Below, piece after piece: positions 9,645-18,276 of a stretch of DNA of 64,000 nucleotides (positions within the stretch are counted from its first letter, which is position 1; every line of letters starts with the position of its first letter). The stretch lies in the NCBI RefSeq assembly GCF_018417535.1, contig NZ_CP070978.1, forward strand, positions 2,356,001 through 2,420,000. The letters run 5' to 3'. The position numbers were made by a program, and so were the translations under genes. The notes beneath the pieces were generated by a model that did not search any database, was not told the origin of the DNA, and saw only the letters and a list, made by a program, of their open reading frames with translations. The DNA is from Burkholderia pyrrocinia. GTDB lineage: Bacteria; Pseudomonadota; Gammaproteobacteria; Burkholderiales; Burkholderiaceae.

Positions 9645-10697
9645 TCAGAAGCGGTGAACGATGCCGAGCGCGAGCACCTGCTCGGTGCCGCCCGGTTGCG
9701 GCTGCAGGCCGACGACGATCGTGTTGCGTGCGTCGCCGCCGTTTTTCATGTAGAGATAGCGCGCGTAGAGCGAAGTCCGCTTCGACAGCGGATGGTCGTA
9801 CCCGACGCCGAGCGCGGTCGCGTCGTTTGCCGAGCCTTTCACGTCACGGCGCACGACCGATACGAGCACGCGATCGAGCGCGCCGACGTTGATCGATGCG
9901 CCGACGCTCGCGGTCGAGAACGCGGGCAGGTTCGGCGCCGTGCTGACGCCATGGAGAAACGCGGCGTACAGCTTGACGCGCGCGAACGCGTAGTTGGCCG
10001 CGAACACGTAATGGCGGGTCGTCGACGGGTAGACGACGGGCGACAGGTTGCCGGCCGACACGTCGCCCTGGAAGCCCGCGCCGAGATAGAGCCCGCCGAT
10101 CCGGTACTGGAGCCCGGCGCCATAGTTGCGTCCGGCCTGCGTGGACAGCGCGTTCGGTGTCGGAAAGCCGTACGTGGCCATCACGCGCAGGCCGTTCCAG
10201 TCGGGGCTGAGATACGACGCCGCCTGGTTGAAGCGCGGAATCGGCGGTGTCGTGTTGCTCGTGATCGTGTCCGTCGACGTCGCGAGCAGCGCGAGCGGCG
10301 ACAGCCGTTCGTTGAGCCCGAACGGATCGCCTTCGTACACGATGTAGAACGACGGCGTGTATTGCCGGCCGAGCCGGAGGTCGCCGTAGCGTGTGTTCTG
10401 CAGCGATACGTATGCCTGCCGGTAGAACAGCGTGCCGCCCTGGAACGATCCGTCGGCTGGCGAGAAGCCGCTTTCCAGCACGAACTTCGTCGAGGTGCCG
10501 CCGCCGAGATCCTCGACGCCCGTCAGCCCGAAGCGGCTGGTCGACGATCCGCCGCCGCTCTGCCGCACGCTCGACAGGCTGCCGATGCGATCGAATTCGA
10601 CGTAGCTGTCGACGATCCCGTACAGCGTGACCGACGACGCGTGTGCCGACGCCGCGCACAGTGCGAAGGCGCCGATCAGGAAGGCTTTCCGTTGCAT
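9645..10697 (-). CDS. Gram-negative outer membrane porin
   Basis: A 350-residue trimeric porin of the beta-proteobacterial OmpC-like family. It has a cleavable signal peptide (MQRKAFLIGAFALCAASAHA), then SSVTLYGIVDSYVEF, the family's first beta strand, FGLTGVEDLGGG, and the terminal phenylalanine (GIVHRF) needed for outer membrane insertion by BamA. GGAGAC precedes the ATG. It is placed between the hydratase and MFS genes in a catabolic cluster, so it likely provides outer membrane entry for the cluster's substrate. Confidence 0.93.
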   Translation of the reverse strand: MQRKAFLIGAFALCAASAHASSVTLYGIVDSYVEFDRIGSLSSVRQSGGGSSTSRFGLTGVEDLGGGTSTKFVLESGFSPADGSFQGGTLFYRQAYVSLQNTRYGDLRLGRQYTPSFYIVYEGDPFGLNERLSPLALLATSTDTITSNTTPPIPRFNQAASYLSPDWNGLRVMATYGFPTPNALSTQAGRNYGAGLQYRIGGLYLGAGFQGDVSAGNLSPVVYPSTTRHYVFAANYAFARVKLYAAFLHGVSTAPNLPAFSTASVGASINVGALDRVLVSVVRRDVKGSANDATALGVGYDHPLSKRTSLYARYLYMKNGGDARNTIVVGLQPQPGGTEQVLALGIVHRF

Positions 10698-10783
10698 GAA
10701 GGTGTCTCCGTTCCATGTCTTTTTTTTGCGCGCCCGCGTTCTGGGAGCGGTTGCGCGCGTTGTGTCGCCGTGCTGCGTCGGGC

Positions 10784-11584
10784 TCAGCGCCCCCTGAATA
10801 CCGGCTTGCGCTTCTCGAGAAACGCGCGGGCGCCTTCGATCCGGTCCTCGCTCGCGTAGACGTCGGGGCCGACGTCCAGCCGCAGCGCCGCGGCAACCGG
10901 CAGCCCCTGGCTGCGGGTCGCGGTTTCCTTGATGCGGCGGATCGTGAGCGGCGCGTTCGCGGCGATCGCCTGCGCCAGTTCGCGCACCGTGTCGTCGAGT
11001 GCGGCGCCGGGGACGACGCGGTTCAGCAACCCGGCGCGCTGCGCTTCGTCCGCGTCGAAGCGGCGGCCCGTGAACAGCAGCTCCATCGCGATGGCGCGCG
11101 GCAGCATGCGCGGCAACAGCACGCTCGCGAAATTCGCGCCCATGCCGACCCGCGCTTCGGGCAGCGCGAAGTACGCGTGCTCGGCGGCGATCCGCAGGTC
11201 GCACGCGAGCGCGATTTCGCAGCCGCCGCCGACGGCGAAGCCGTTGATTGCCGCGATGGTCGGCTTGCGCAGCTCCAGGATCAGCTCGTGCACGTTTCGT
11301 GCGAGCCCGCGCATCGGCCGCATCCCGCGCATTTCGGGATCGCCGAGATCGATGCCCGCACTGAAGGCGCGTTCGCCCGCACCGCGGATCACGATCGCGC
11401 GAATCGCGGGGTTGTCGTCGAGCGTGACCAGTTCGTCGCACAGGCGCCGGATCGCTTCGGCGGACAACGCGTTGGCGACGTGCGGGCGATGGATCGTCAG
11501 CCACGCGATGCCGTCGTCGTCGTTGCGCAGGATCGACGGGGCGTCGTCGCCCGTCGGCGAAGAAAACGCGCTCGAACGGGTCAT
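10784..11584 (-). CDS. Enoyl-CoA hydratase/isomerase family protein (1)
   Basis: Crotonase-fold enzyme of 266 residues. The oxyanion-hole segments are AFSAGIDLGD and GGGCEIALACDLRIAAEHA, and the general acid/base position is in ALPEARVGMGAN, where the glutamate is kept. It probably hydrates the enoyl-CoA made by the dehydrogenase, but members of this fold also do isomerase or hydrolase chemistry. The start codon overlaps the stop of the upstream CoA transferase by four bases (ATGA), so the two are translationally coupled. Confidence 0.9.
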   Translation of the reverse strand: MTRSSAFSSPTGDDAPSILRNDDDGIAWLTIHRPHVANALSAEAIRRLCDELVTLDDNPAIRAIVIRGAGERAFSAGIDLGDPEMRGMRPMRGLARNVHELILELRKPTIAAINGFAVGGGCEIALACDLRIAAEHAYFALPEARVGMGANFASVLLPRMLPRAIAMELLFTGRRFDADEAQRAGLLNRVVPGAALDDTVRELAQAIAANAPLTIRRIKETATRSQGLPVAAALRLDVGPDVYASEDRIEGARAFLEKRKPVFRGR

Positions 11585-12801
11585 GACGCGCTCCCGGTCG
11601 CGTTCGCGCGCGTGTCGTGGAGCACGCCCGCCTGCCGCAACGCTTCCCGACGGGCTGCGTCGATGCCGAACGCGTCGAGCACGGCGTCGGTGTCGGCGGC
11701 GAACGGCTGCGGCGGCCGGCGTATCGATCCGGGCGTGCGAGAGAGTTTGGCGGGGATGCCCGCGCCGGTGTACGTGTCGGTGTCGACGAACATCGCGTTG
11801 CGAGCCGTTTGCGGATGGCCGAATGCGTCGGCGACGGTGTTCACCGGCCCCGTCGCGACGCCCGCGTGCAACAGTCGGTCGACGACGTCGTCGGCGCGGA
11901 GCTCGGCGGTCAGTTGCCCGAGCAGCGTGTCGAGCGCGTCACGATTCGCGACACGTTTTGCGTTGGTCGCGAACCGTGGATCGCGCGCAAGCTCGGGCAC
12001 GCCGAGCGCTTCGACGAGCCGCGCAAACGTGCGGTTGTTGCCGGCGCCGGTGGCGACCGGCTTGTCCTTGCACGGATAGACGCCGTACGGCGCGATCGCG
12101 CCGTACACGTTGCCGGTCGCGACGGGGATGTCGCCGGTCGCCATCCAGCTCGTGCTGACCGGATGCAGCATCGACAGCGCCGTGCTGAACAGGTCGATGT
12201 CGACGTGTTGCCCGAGCCCGGAGCGCGTCCGTTCGACCAGCGCGAGCAGGATGCTCGACACGGCGCTCAGGCCGGCCGCGTAATCGACGACCGGAAACGG
12301 CACCTTGAGCGGCATGCCGCCTGGTTCGCCGTTGATCGACATGAAGCCGGCCAGCCCCTGCGCGACGGCGTCGTAGCCCGGAAACCGCGCGAGCGGGCCG
12401 TCGGTGCCGTATCCGGAGATCGAGCAATGGACGAGGCGCGGGAAGCGTTCGCGCAGGCAGTCTTCGTACCCGATGCCCCAGCGTTCGAGCGTGCCCTGCT
12501 TGAAGTTGTCGACCAGCACGTCGGCCGTCTCGAGCAGGCGGAACAGTACGTCGCGTCCGTCCGGATGCGACAGGTCGAGCGCGAGATTGCGCTTGTTGCG
12601 GTTGAGCCCCCAGTAGTAGCTGGAGAGGCCGCCCGGCATTGCGGGCCCCCAGTCGCGCGTTTCGTCTCCCTGCGGCGGCTCGATCTTGATGACGTCGGCG
12701 CCGTGGTCGGCGAGCGTCTGCGCGCAGAACGGCCCCGCATAGACGCGGCTCAGGTCTACCACGCGCACGCCTGCGAGTGCGCCTTCGTTGTTGCTGGTCA
12801 T
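11581..12801 (-). CDS. CaiB/BaiF family III CoA transferase
   Basis: Transfers CoA between acyl groups, activating a carboxylic acid for the pathway. The 406 residues have the family start LAGVRVVDLSRVYAGPFCAQ, DVIKIEPPQGDETRDWGP and the catalytic aspartate in PVVDYAAGLSAV. ATG 12801 (MTSNNEGALAGV) is preferred: GGAGA lies upstream, and an ATG at 12867 would add 22 residues foreign to the family. It overlaps the following hydratase by four bases. It may initiate catabolism of the imported acid, with an acyl-CoA of the pathway as donor (inference). Confidence 0.92.
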   Translation of the reverse strand: MTSNNEGALAGVRVVDLSRVYAGPFCAQTLADHGADVIKIEPPQGDETRDWGPAMPGGLSSYYWGLNRNKRNLALDLSHPDGRDVLFRLLETADVLVDNFKQGTLERWGIGYEDCLRERFPRLVHCSISGYGTDGPLARFPGYDAVAQGLAGFMSINGEPGGMPLKVPFPVVDYAAGLSAVSSILLALVERTRSGLGQHVDIDLFSTALSMLHPVSTSWMATGDIPVATGNVYGAIAPYGVYPCKDKPVATGAGNNRTFARLVEALGVPELARDPRFATNAKRVANRDALDTLLGQLTAELRADDVVDRLLHAGVATGPVNTVADAFGHPQTARNAMFVDTDTYTGAGIPAKLSRTPGSIRRPPQPFAADTDAVLDAFGIDAARREALRQAGVLHDTRANATGSAS

Positions 12802-12883
12802 GACGATGTCTCCTTCGATGTGGAATTCGATGGTCCGGCATGCCGGCATGTGCCGGCCGCACGGCATGCGACGCGTCGCCGGT

Positions 12884-13666
12884 TCAGCCGCGTGCGGCGA
12901 ACAGCGCGTTCACCGCCGCGCGATGTTCGGGCGTGGCGTGTGCGAACGCCTGGTACGAGGCCGACAGGTCGAGCAATGTGTCGAGGCTCGCGTGCCGGCC
13001 TTCGCGCAGCAACCGCTTGGTCAGGCGCAACGCGGTGCCCGAGTGGCGGGCGATGCGGCCGGCCAGTTCATGCGCGTGCGCGAGGAGGTCGCCGTCGGGA
13101 ACGACGCGCGAGACGAGCCCGCAGCGCAGCGCCGCCTGCGCGTCCAGCGCGTCGCCCGTGAACGACATTTCCGCGGCGACGGCGGCGCCGACGATCTGCG
13201 GCAGGAACCACGCGCCGCCGTCGCCCGGCACGAGGCCGAGCGCGATGAAGCTTTCGGCGAAGCGCGCGCTGTCGGCGGCGATGCGGATGTCGCACATGCA
13301 CGCGAGATCGGTACCGGCGCCGATGGCCGGGCCGTTGACCGCCGCGATGGCCGGCACTTCGAGCTGCTGGAACGCCTGCGCCACGCGCTGTATGCCGCGG
13401 CGATAGCTCGTCCGGATCGCCGCGAGGTCGTGCGGGTCAGATTCGATGAACGCGCGCATCGCCTTCACGTTGCCGCCCGACGAAAACGCCGTGCCGGCGC
13501 CGGTCAGGACCAGCACGCGGATCGAGTCGTCGCGGTTCGCGTCGTCGCAGCATTCGGTCAGCGCGTCGATCGCATCGGTGTCCGAAATGGCGTTGCGGGT
13601 TTCGGGACGGTTCATCGTGACGGTCAGGATCGGGCCCTGCCGTTCACGGATCAGAAAGGCTGCCAT
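12884..13666 (-). CDS. Enoyl-CoA hydratase/isomerase family protein (2)
   Basis: Second crotonase-fold protein, 260 residues, and the first gene of the leftward cluster. Motifs: GTAFSSGGNVKAM, NGPAIGAGTDLACMCDIRIAAD and FAESFIALGLVPGDGGAWFLPQIVG. The glutamate positions differ from those of hydratase 1, so the two are probably not redundant and may catalyse successive steps. The start at 13666 has GGAGACACC upstream. The 135 bases before it, shared with a divergent IclR gene, hold an 18-bp palindrome. Confidence 0.88.
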   Translation of the reverse strand: MAAFLIRERQGPILTVTMNRPETRNAISDTDAIDALTECCDDANRDDSIRVLVLTGAGTAFSSGGNVKAMRAFIESDPHDLAAIRTSYRRGIQRVAQAFQQLEVPAIAAVNGPAIGAGTDLACMCDIRIAADSARFAESFIALGLVPGDGGAWFLPQIVGAAVAAEMSFTGDALDAQAALRCGLVSRVVPDGDLLAHAHELAGRIARHSGTALRLTKRLLREGRHASLDTLLDLSASYQAFAHATPEHRAAVNALFAARG

Positions 13667-13752
13667 GGTGTCTCCGTGGGTTCTGTGCCGCGGGACTTCA
13701 CGCCGCGGGTCGAAGCCTAGTATCGTCACGACGGTTGGCGGCGGGAAATTCC

Positions 13753-13770
13753 GTTCCACATATGTGGAAC
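13753..13770. promoter_or_regulatory. Perfect 18-bp palindrome, likely IclR operator
   Basis: GTTCCACATATGTGGAAC is perfectly self-complementary and lies in the 135-base divergent spacer, 86 bases before the hydratase start and 31 before the IclR start. Paired short inverted repeats in divergent promoters are typical IclR-family binding sites. The binding assignment is inferred from position. Confidence 0.7.
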
Positions 13771-13801
13771 GCCCGTCCCGGTTGCGTGCGGAGAGGGCGG
13801 G

Positions 13802-14566
13802 ATGAGCGGAAACGTGGTCAAGAGCGCGGCGCGCGTGTTCGAGGTGCTGGAACTCTTCAGCGCATTGCAGCGGCCGCTGAGCGTGCGCGAGATCGCCACG
13901 CGTTGCGGCTATCCGGGGTCGAGCGCGGCGGCGCTGCTGACCAGCATGAAGGCGCTCGGCTATCTCGCGTACGACGATGCGACGCACGCCTATGCGCCGA
14001 CCGCGCGGCTCGTCAATCTCGGCGAAGCGCTCGTCGATTCGGCGGCAGGCAGCCGGCGGCACTGGCACGCCGTCGCGAAGCGGCTGGCCGCCCGCACGCA
14101 CGAGGCGGTCGTGGTCGCGGTGCAGAGCGATCTGTACGTGCAGTACCTCGACGCGGTCGCGGGTACCCATACGATTCCGATCCAGTTCTATGCGCCGATC
14201 GGCACGCGCCGCGAGATCTGCATGTCGAGCCTCGGCTGGGCGCTGCTGAGCATCCAGCCGGACAGCACGATCCGCCGGCTCGTGGCGCGCAGCATCCGCC
14301 GGCTCGGGAAGTCGGGCAGGACGATCGACGAGGACGTCGTGCTCGACAAGGTCGAACAGACGCGCCGGCACGGTTACTCGTATTCGGCGCATACGGTGAC
14401 GCAAGGCGCCGCGATGATCTCGATGGTGATCGCGGACGGCTGGAACGGCCTGCCGCTGGCGATGGGCGTGGCCGGGCCGGTCGAGCGGATCGACGCGCAT
14501 CGCGACGCGATCGTCGGGGCGATGCGCGAGGCGCTGGTCGAACGCGCGGATGAGGCGGCCGGCTAG
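13802..14566 (+). CDS. IclR family transcriptional regulator
   Basis: A 254-residue regulator: winged helix-turn-helix at the N-terminus (LSVREIATRCGYPGSSAAALLTSM, roughly residues 25-48) followed by the IclR effector-binding domain (from about residue 80 to the end, including YLDAVAGTHTIPIQFYAPIGTRREI). It is divergent from the acyl-CoA catabolic cluster and shares its spacer and palindrome, so it most likely controls that cluster in response to a pathway acid or CoA ester. Effector unknown. Confidence 0.9.
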   Translation: MSGNVVKSAARVFEVLELFSALQRPLSVREIATRCGYPGSSAAALLTSMKALGYLAYDDATHAYAPTARLVNLGEALVDSAAGSRRHWHAVAKRLAARTHEAVVVAVQSDLYVQYLDAVAGTHTIPIQFYAPIGTRREICMSSLGWALLSIQPDSTIRRLVARSIRRLGKSGRTIDEDVVLDKVEQTRRHGYSYSAHTVTQGAAMISMVIADGWNGLPLAMGVAGPVERIDAHRDAIVGAMREALVERADEAAG

Positions 14567-14640
14567 CCGGGCGAAGCTGGCCTGCGCGCCGGGCGTTGCC
14601 GGCATCGGGCGAGTGCCGGTGCCTGGCGGAGATTGTGGGC

Positions 14641-14680
14641 GATTGAGGGCGATTGAGGGCGAGCGAGGGCGAGCGAGGGC
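14641..14680. repeat. 10-bp tandem repeat
   Basis: Four adjacent 10-bp units, two of GATTGAGGGC and two of GAGCGAGGGC, in the 249-base gap between the IclR and racemase genes. The unit length and near identity suggest replication slippage. No other feature is seen in this gap. Confidence 0.75.
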
Positions 14681-14815
14681 GATGCGGCCGGGACGTCGTT
14701 CCCGTGTATCGGGCCGGTCGTCGTTCGTGCCACGCGTGCCGCGCGCGTCGCACGCATTCGCATAGAATCGATGCGTTTCGTTGCCCCGTCCCGGTTGCAT
14801 TTCTGCGAGGTCGCA

Positions 14816-15868
14816 ATGCCATTGAACGCGCCGCTTTCCGGCATCCACATCGTCGAATTCGAAGGTCTCGGCCCCGGTCCGCTGGCGGGCTGGATGCTTG
14901 CCGGGATGGGCGCGCGGATCACGCTGATCGCGCGCCCGTCCGGGCGCACGAGCGCGCCGGACGCGCTGCGGGGCCGCGACGGCGACCTGCTGCGCGAAGG
15001 CAAGACGATGGTCGAGCTCGACCTGAAGGCGCCGGCCGGCCGCGATGCGGCGCTCGAACTGATCGCGCAGGCCGACGCGCTGATCGAGGGGTTGCGGCCC
15101 GGCGTGATGGAGCGGCTCGGCCTCGGGCCGGAAGATTGCGCGCGCCGCCACCCGAAGCTCGTGTACGGGCGGATGACCGGCTGGGGCCAGCACGGCCCGC
15201 TCGCGGCCGCGGCCGGGCACGACCTGAATTACGTCGCGCTGACGGGGCTGCTGTCGCTGTCGGCGCCGAACGACGGCCGGCCGGGCCTGCCGCCGACCGT
15301 CGTCGGCGATGCGGGCGGCGCGCTCGGGCTCGCGTTCGGGATCGTCTGCGCGCTGTTCGACGTGCGCGGCGGCGGGCCGGGGCGCGTGGTCGACGGCGCG
15401 ATCGTCGACATCGTGTCGATGCTCGGTTCGCTCGCGCTGTGGGCGCGCGCGAACGGGCAGCTCGACGGCGCGCAGCCGAGCCTCTTCCACGACGCGCCGT
15501 TCTACGACGTGTATCGCTGCGCGGACGGCGAATGCGTGACGATCGGCGCGCTCGAGCCGCCGTTCTATGCGCTGCTGGTCGAACGGCTCGGGCTGACCGA
15601 CGTCGATCCGGCGTCGCAGTACGACCGCGCGCGCTGGCCCGCGCTGAAGGTGCGGTTCGCCGAGGTGTTCGCGCAGCAGCCGTCCGCGCACTGGCGCGCG
15701 CTGCTCGAAGGCACCGACGCGTGTTTCGCGCCGGTATTGAGCGTGGCCGACGCGGCCGCGCATCCGCACAACGCGGCGCGCGGGATCTACCGTACCGACG
15801 GGAACGGCAACGTGCGGGCGCGCGTGGCGCCGCGTTTCCTGCCGCTGACAGGGGACGCCGCGGGTTAG
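14816..15868 (+). CDS. Alpha-methylacyl-CoA racemase-like CoA transferase
   Basis: A 350-residue family III CoA-transferase-fold protein closest to alpha-methylacyl-CoA racemases. The racemase catalytic pair is visible in GHDLNYVALTGLLS (histidine) and PPTVVGDAGGALGLAFGI (aspartate), and PFYDVYRCADGECVTIGALEPPFYALL is characteristic of the racemase branch. It would epimerise 2-methyl-branched acyl-CoAs so that a stereospecific dehydrogenase can use them. ATG 14816 has GAGG upstream; an ATG at 14771 adds 15 unlikely residues. It lies downstream of the IclR gene and may belong to the same regulon. Confidence 0.87.
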   Translation: MPLNAPLSGIHIVEFEGLGPGPLAGWMLAGMGARITLIARPSGRTSAPDALRGRDGDLLREGKTMVELDLKAPAGRDAALELIAQADALIEGLRPGVMERLGLGPEDCARRHPKLVYGRMTGWGQHGPLAAAAGHDLNYVALTGLLSLSAPNDGRPGLPPTVVGDAGGALGLAFGIVCALFDVRGGGPGRVVDGAIVDIVSMLGSLALWARANGQLDGAQPSLFHDAPFYDVYRCADGECVTIGALEPPFYALLVERLGLTDVDPASQYDRARWPALKVRFAEVFAQQPSAHWRALLEGTDACFAPVLSVADAAAHPHNAARGIYRTDGNGNVRARVAPRFLPLTGDAAG

Positions 15869-15921
15869 CGGCGCGGAGGCACGCTGCTCGCGGTATCGGG
15901 TGACGGCCGCTCAGGCCGTTT

Positions 15922-16365
15922 TCAGGCGGTTTCCTCCGGCATATCCGGCACCTTGCCGTCGCCGACGCGATTGATCGTGCCTTGCGCGATCGCGACGAGC
16001 CGCTCGTGATCGCCGTCGATGACGAACACATGACACTGGCAGGTCGCCTGGTGCCGGCCCGCATAGACGAGCTTCGCGCGGGCGACGAGCGTGCCGTTCA
16101 CGGCCGGCCGCAGGTAGTTGATCTTGTATTCGGCCGTGATCACGCGCGGGCCGAGCACGAGCGCGCCGGCGAATGTCAGCGCGTTGTCGGCGAGATAGCT
16201 GATGACGCCGCCGTGCACGAAACCGTGCTGCTGCCGCAGTTCGTCGCGCACGTGCAGGCACAGCGACACCTCGTTGTCGCCGATATGCATCAGCTCCGTG
16301 CCCAGCAGCATGCTGAACGGTTGCGCGCGCAATGCGCCGCGCGCGTGGTCCGTGATGTCGGTCAT
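15922..16365 (-). CDS. Hotdog-fold PaaI-type thioesterase
   Basis: A 147-residue single hotdog domain with the signature HGGVISYLADNALTFAGA, in which the aspartate after the central helix start is a catalytic candidate. Such enzymes hydrolyse aberrant or aromatic acyl-CoA esters. GAGGAAAG precedes the start. It faces the racemase-like gene convergently (53-base gap), so linkage to the acyl-CoA cluster is plausible but unproven. Confidence 0.85.
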   Translation of the reverse strand: MTDITDHARGALRAQPFSMLLGTELMHIGDNEVSLCLHVRDELRQQHGFVHGGVISYLADNALTFAGALVLGPRVITAEYKINYLRPAVNGTLVARAKLVYAGRHQATCQCHVFVIDGDHERLVAIAQGTINRVGDGKVPDMPEETA

Positions 16366-16586
16366 CGACTTTCCTCGAAATGAGTGCCCGCTTGCGCTGA
16401 ACTCTAGGAAGGGGGCTGCGGATAAGCAAGGAAATTCGTCCGCGTTTCCTGCAATTTCCGGCGCGATGCGACGCGATTATTGCGTCGAACGCGGGAGTTG
16501 TCCTTGTTTGCGGGCGATTCGGCGGGAATGCGCGAGCGACGCGCGTCACGGGTCCGCGTTGCCGGCCGCACCTGAACGGCCGCTCC

Positions 16587-16613
16587 TAAAGTCCGACGAA
16601 GAAATGCCGCTAA
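16587..16613 (+). promoter_or_regulatory. Sigma-28 (FliA) promoter for the chemoreceptor
   Basis: TAAAGTCC, an 11-base spacer, then GCCGCTAA: seven of eight bases match the GCCGATAA -10 box, and TAAAGT is the exact -35 core of flagellar class III promoters. It lies 43 bases before the ATG of the methyl-accepting chemotaxis gene. The spacing and target gene type make this convincing. Confidence 0.8.
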
Positions 16614-16656
16614 TGCCGGGGCATTGCCTCATCGTCCGCTCTCCAGGAATCTCCCC

Positions 16657-18276
16657 ATGTTCGGAAAAATCAAGCTCGCGTCGGGTCTGCTCGGCGTGTT
16701 GACCGTGTTCTGCCTCTTTCTGTTTGCGATCGAAGCGCTCGGCTTCTGGGCGCTCGCGTCGACGCGCAGCGGCGTCGACGATCTGTCGAACGTCGCGATC
16801 GCGCAGGTCGACGCGGCCAACCAGGCGACCGAGCAACTGCTCGACGCGCGCATCAACCTGTCGCGCGCCGGCACGCGGATGGTGCGCGGCGGCCCGAAGC
16901 CGGGGGACATCATCCGCCATGCCGGCGCTTCGCTTGCCGAAGCGGACAAGGCGTTTGCCGCGCTGACGGCCGCGCAGCCGGTCGACGACACGAACCGCGC
17001 ACGCGTCGCGGCGCTCGCCGGGCGCTATCGCGCGCTGCGCGGCGCGCTTGGCGAACTCGTGCAGTTCCTCGACGCCGACAACATCCAGGCCTTCCTCGAC
17101 CAGCCGACGCAAGGCATCCAGGATGCCTACATCGCCGAGCTGCATCGCTTCGCCGAATACGGCAGTGCATCGAGCCGCACGGCACTCGACACGATAGACG
17201 GCGGCATGCTCTGGTTCAAGTCGGTCGGCATCGCGCTGCTGGCGGCGATGCTCGCGGCGAGCGCGGCGATCTACGCGGCCGCGCGGCGCGCGGTCGTCGC
17301 GCCGCTGGACGAGGCCGGCCGCCATTTCGAGCAGATCGCGCAGGGCCGGCTCGACGAAGCCGTGCGGGCGGGCGGCGTATTCGAGATCGACCGGATGCTG
17401 CGCGGCCTCGCCGCGATGCAGACGAGCATCGCGGGCACCGTGCGCACGGTGCGCCACGCGTCCGATGCGATCCACCTCGGCGCGGGCGAGATCGCGGGCG
17501 GCAACGCCGACCTGTCGGCGCGCACGGGCACGCAGGCCGCATCGCTCGAGGAAACGGCCGCGAGCATGGAGGAATTGACCGCGACCGTCCGGCAGAACAC
17601 CGACAGCGCACGCGCGGCCAGCGCGCTGGCCGACGCGGCGCTTGAAGCGACGAGCCACGGCGGCGGTGTGGTCGACAGCGTGATCGACCGGATGCGCGGC
17701 ATCGCGCAGAGCTCGGGGCGGATCGCGGAGATCATCTCGGTGATCGACGGCATCGCGTTCCAGACCAACATCCTCGCGCTGAACGCGGCGGTCGAGGCCG
17801 CGCGGGCCGGCGAACAGGGGCGCGGCTTCGCGGTCGTCGCGGGCGAAGTGCGCTCGCTCGCGCAGCGCAGCGCGCAATCGGCGAAGGAGATCAAGGCGCT
17901 GATCGAGGATTCGGTCGCGCAGATCAACGGCGGTGCGGAACTGGTCGAGCGCGCCGGCGACGCGATGCGGACGGTGTCGGCGTCGATCACGCGCGTCGTG
18001 CAGACGATGTCCGAGATCACGGCCGCGTCGGTCGAGCAGAGCGTCGGGATCGAGCAGGTGAACCAGGCCGTCACGCAGATGGATCAACTGACGCAGCAGA
18101 ACGCGGCGCTGGTGGAGGAAGTCGCGGCGGCGGCCGCGTCGCTGAACGACCAGACCGCGCACCTGATGCAGGCGGTGTCGGTGTTCGAACTCGGCGATGC
18201 GCGCGCCGCACGTGGCGAACGCGCGGCGCCGTCGTTCGCCGACGCGGGTTACGAACCGGCCGGCAGCGCCGCGTAG
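16657..18276 (+). CDS. Methyl-accepting chemotaxis protein
   Basis: Chemoreceptor of 539 residues: first membrane helix at about 10-32, a periplasmic four-helix (Tar-type) sensing domain to about 185, second helix near 188-210 ([21 protein letters not shown]), HAMP domain, then the long helical signalling domain with the invariant tip [37 protein letters not shown] (given here in two overlapping parts: [20 protein letters not shown] and [18 protein letters not shown]). No C-terminal NWETF-type CheR tether. ATG 16657 is chosen; upstream in-frame codons lie past the promoter. Its 3' end overlaps the convergent epimerase gene by 28 bases. Confidence 0.93.
   Translation: MFGKIKLASGLLGVLTVFCLFLFAIEALGFWALASTRSGVDDLSNVAIAQVDAANQATEQLLDARINLSRAGTRMVRGGPKPGDIIRHAGASLAEADKAFAALTAAQPVDDTNRARVAALAGRYRALRGALGELVQFLDADNIQAFLDQPTQGIQDAYIAELHRFAEYGSASSRTALDTIDGGMLWFKSVGIALLAAMLAASAAIYAAARRAVVAPLDEAGRHFEQIAQGRLDEAVRAGGVFEIDRMLRGLAAMQTSIAGTVRTVRHASDAIHLGAGEIAGGNADLSARTGTQAASLEETAASMEELTATVRQNTDSARAASALADAALEATSHGGGVVDSVIDRMRGIAQSSGRIAEIISVIDGIAFQTNILALNAAVEAARAGEQGRGFAVVAGEVRSLAQRSAQSAKEIKALIEDSVAQINGGAELVERAGDAMRTVSASITRVVQTMSEITAASVEQSVGIEQVNQAVTQMDQLTQQNAALVEEVAAAAASLNDQTAHLMQAVSVFELGDARAARGERAAPSFADAGYEPAGSAA

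Noticed and set aside
9645..11504. 619-codon frame joining the porin to upstream sequence
   Set aside because: The porin begins with a clear signal peptide and ribosome site at 10697; the upstream part is the hydratase gene in another frame.
12884..15769. Single 961-codon leftward frame
   Set aside because: Only the last 260 codons are the enoyl-CoA hydratase; the rest is antisense to the IclR and racemase-like genes.
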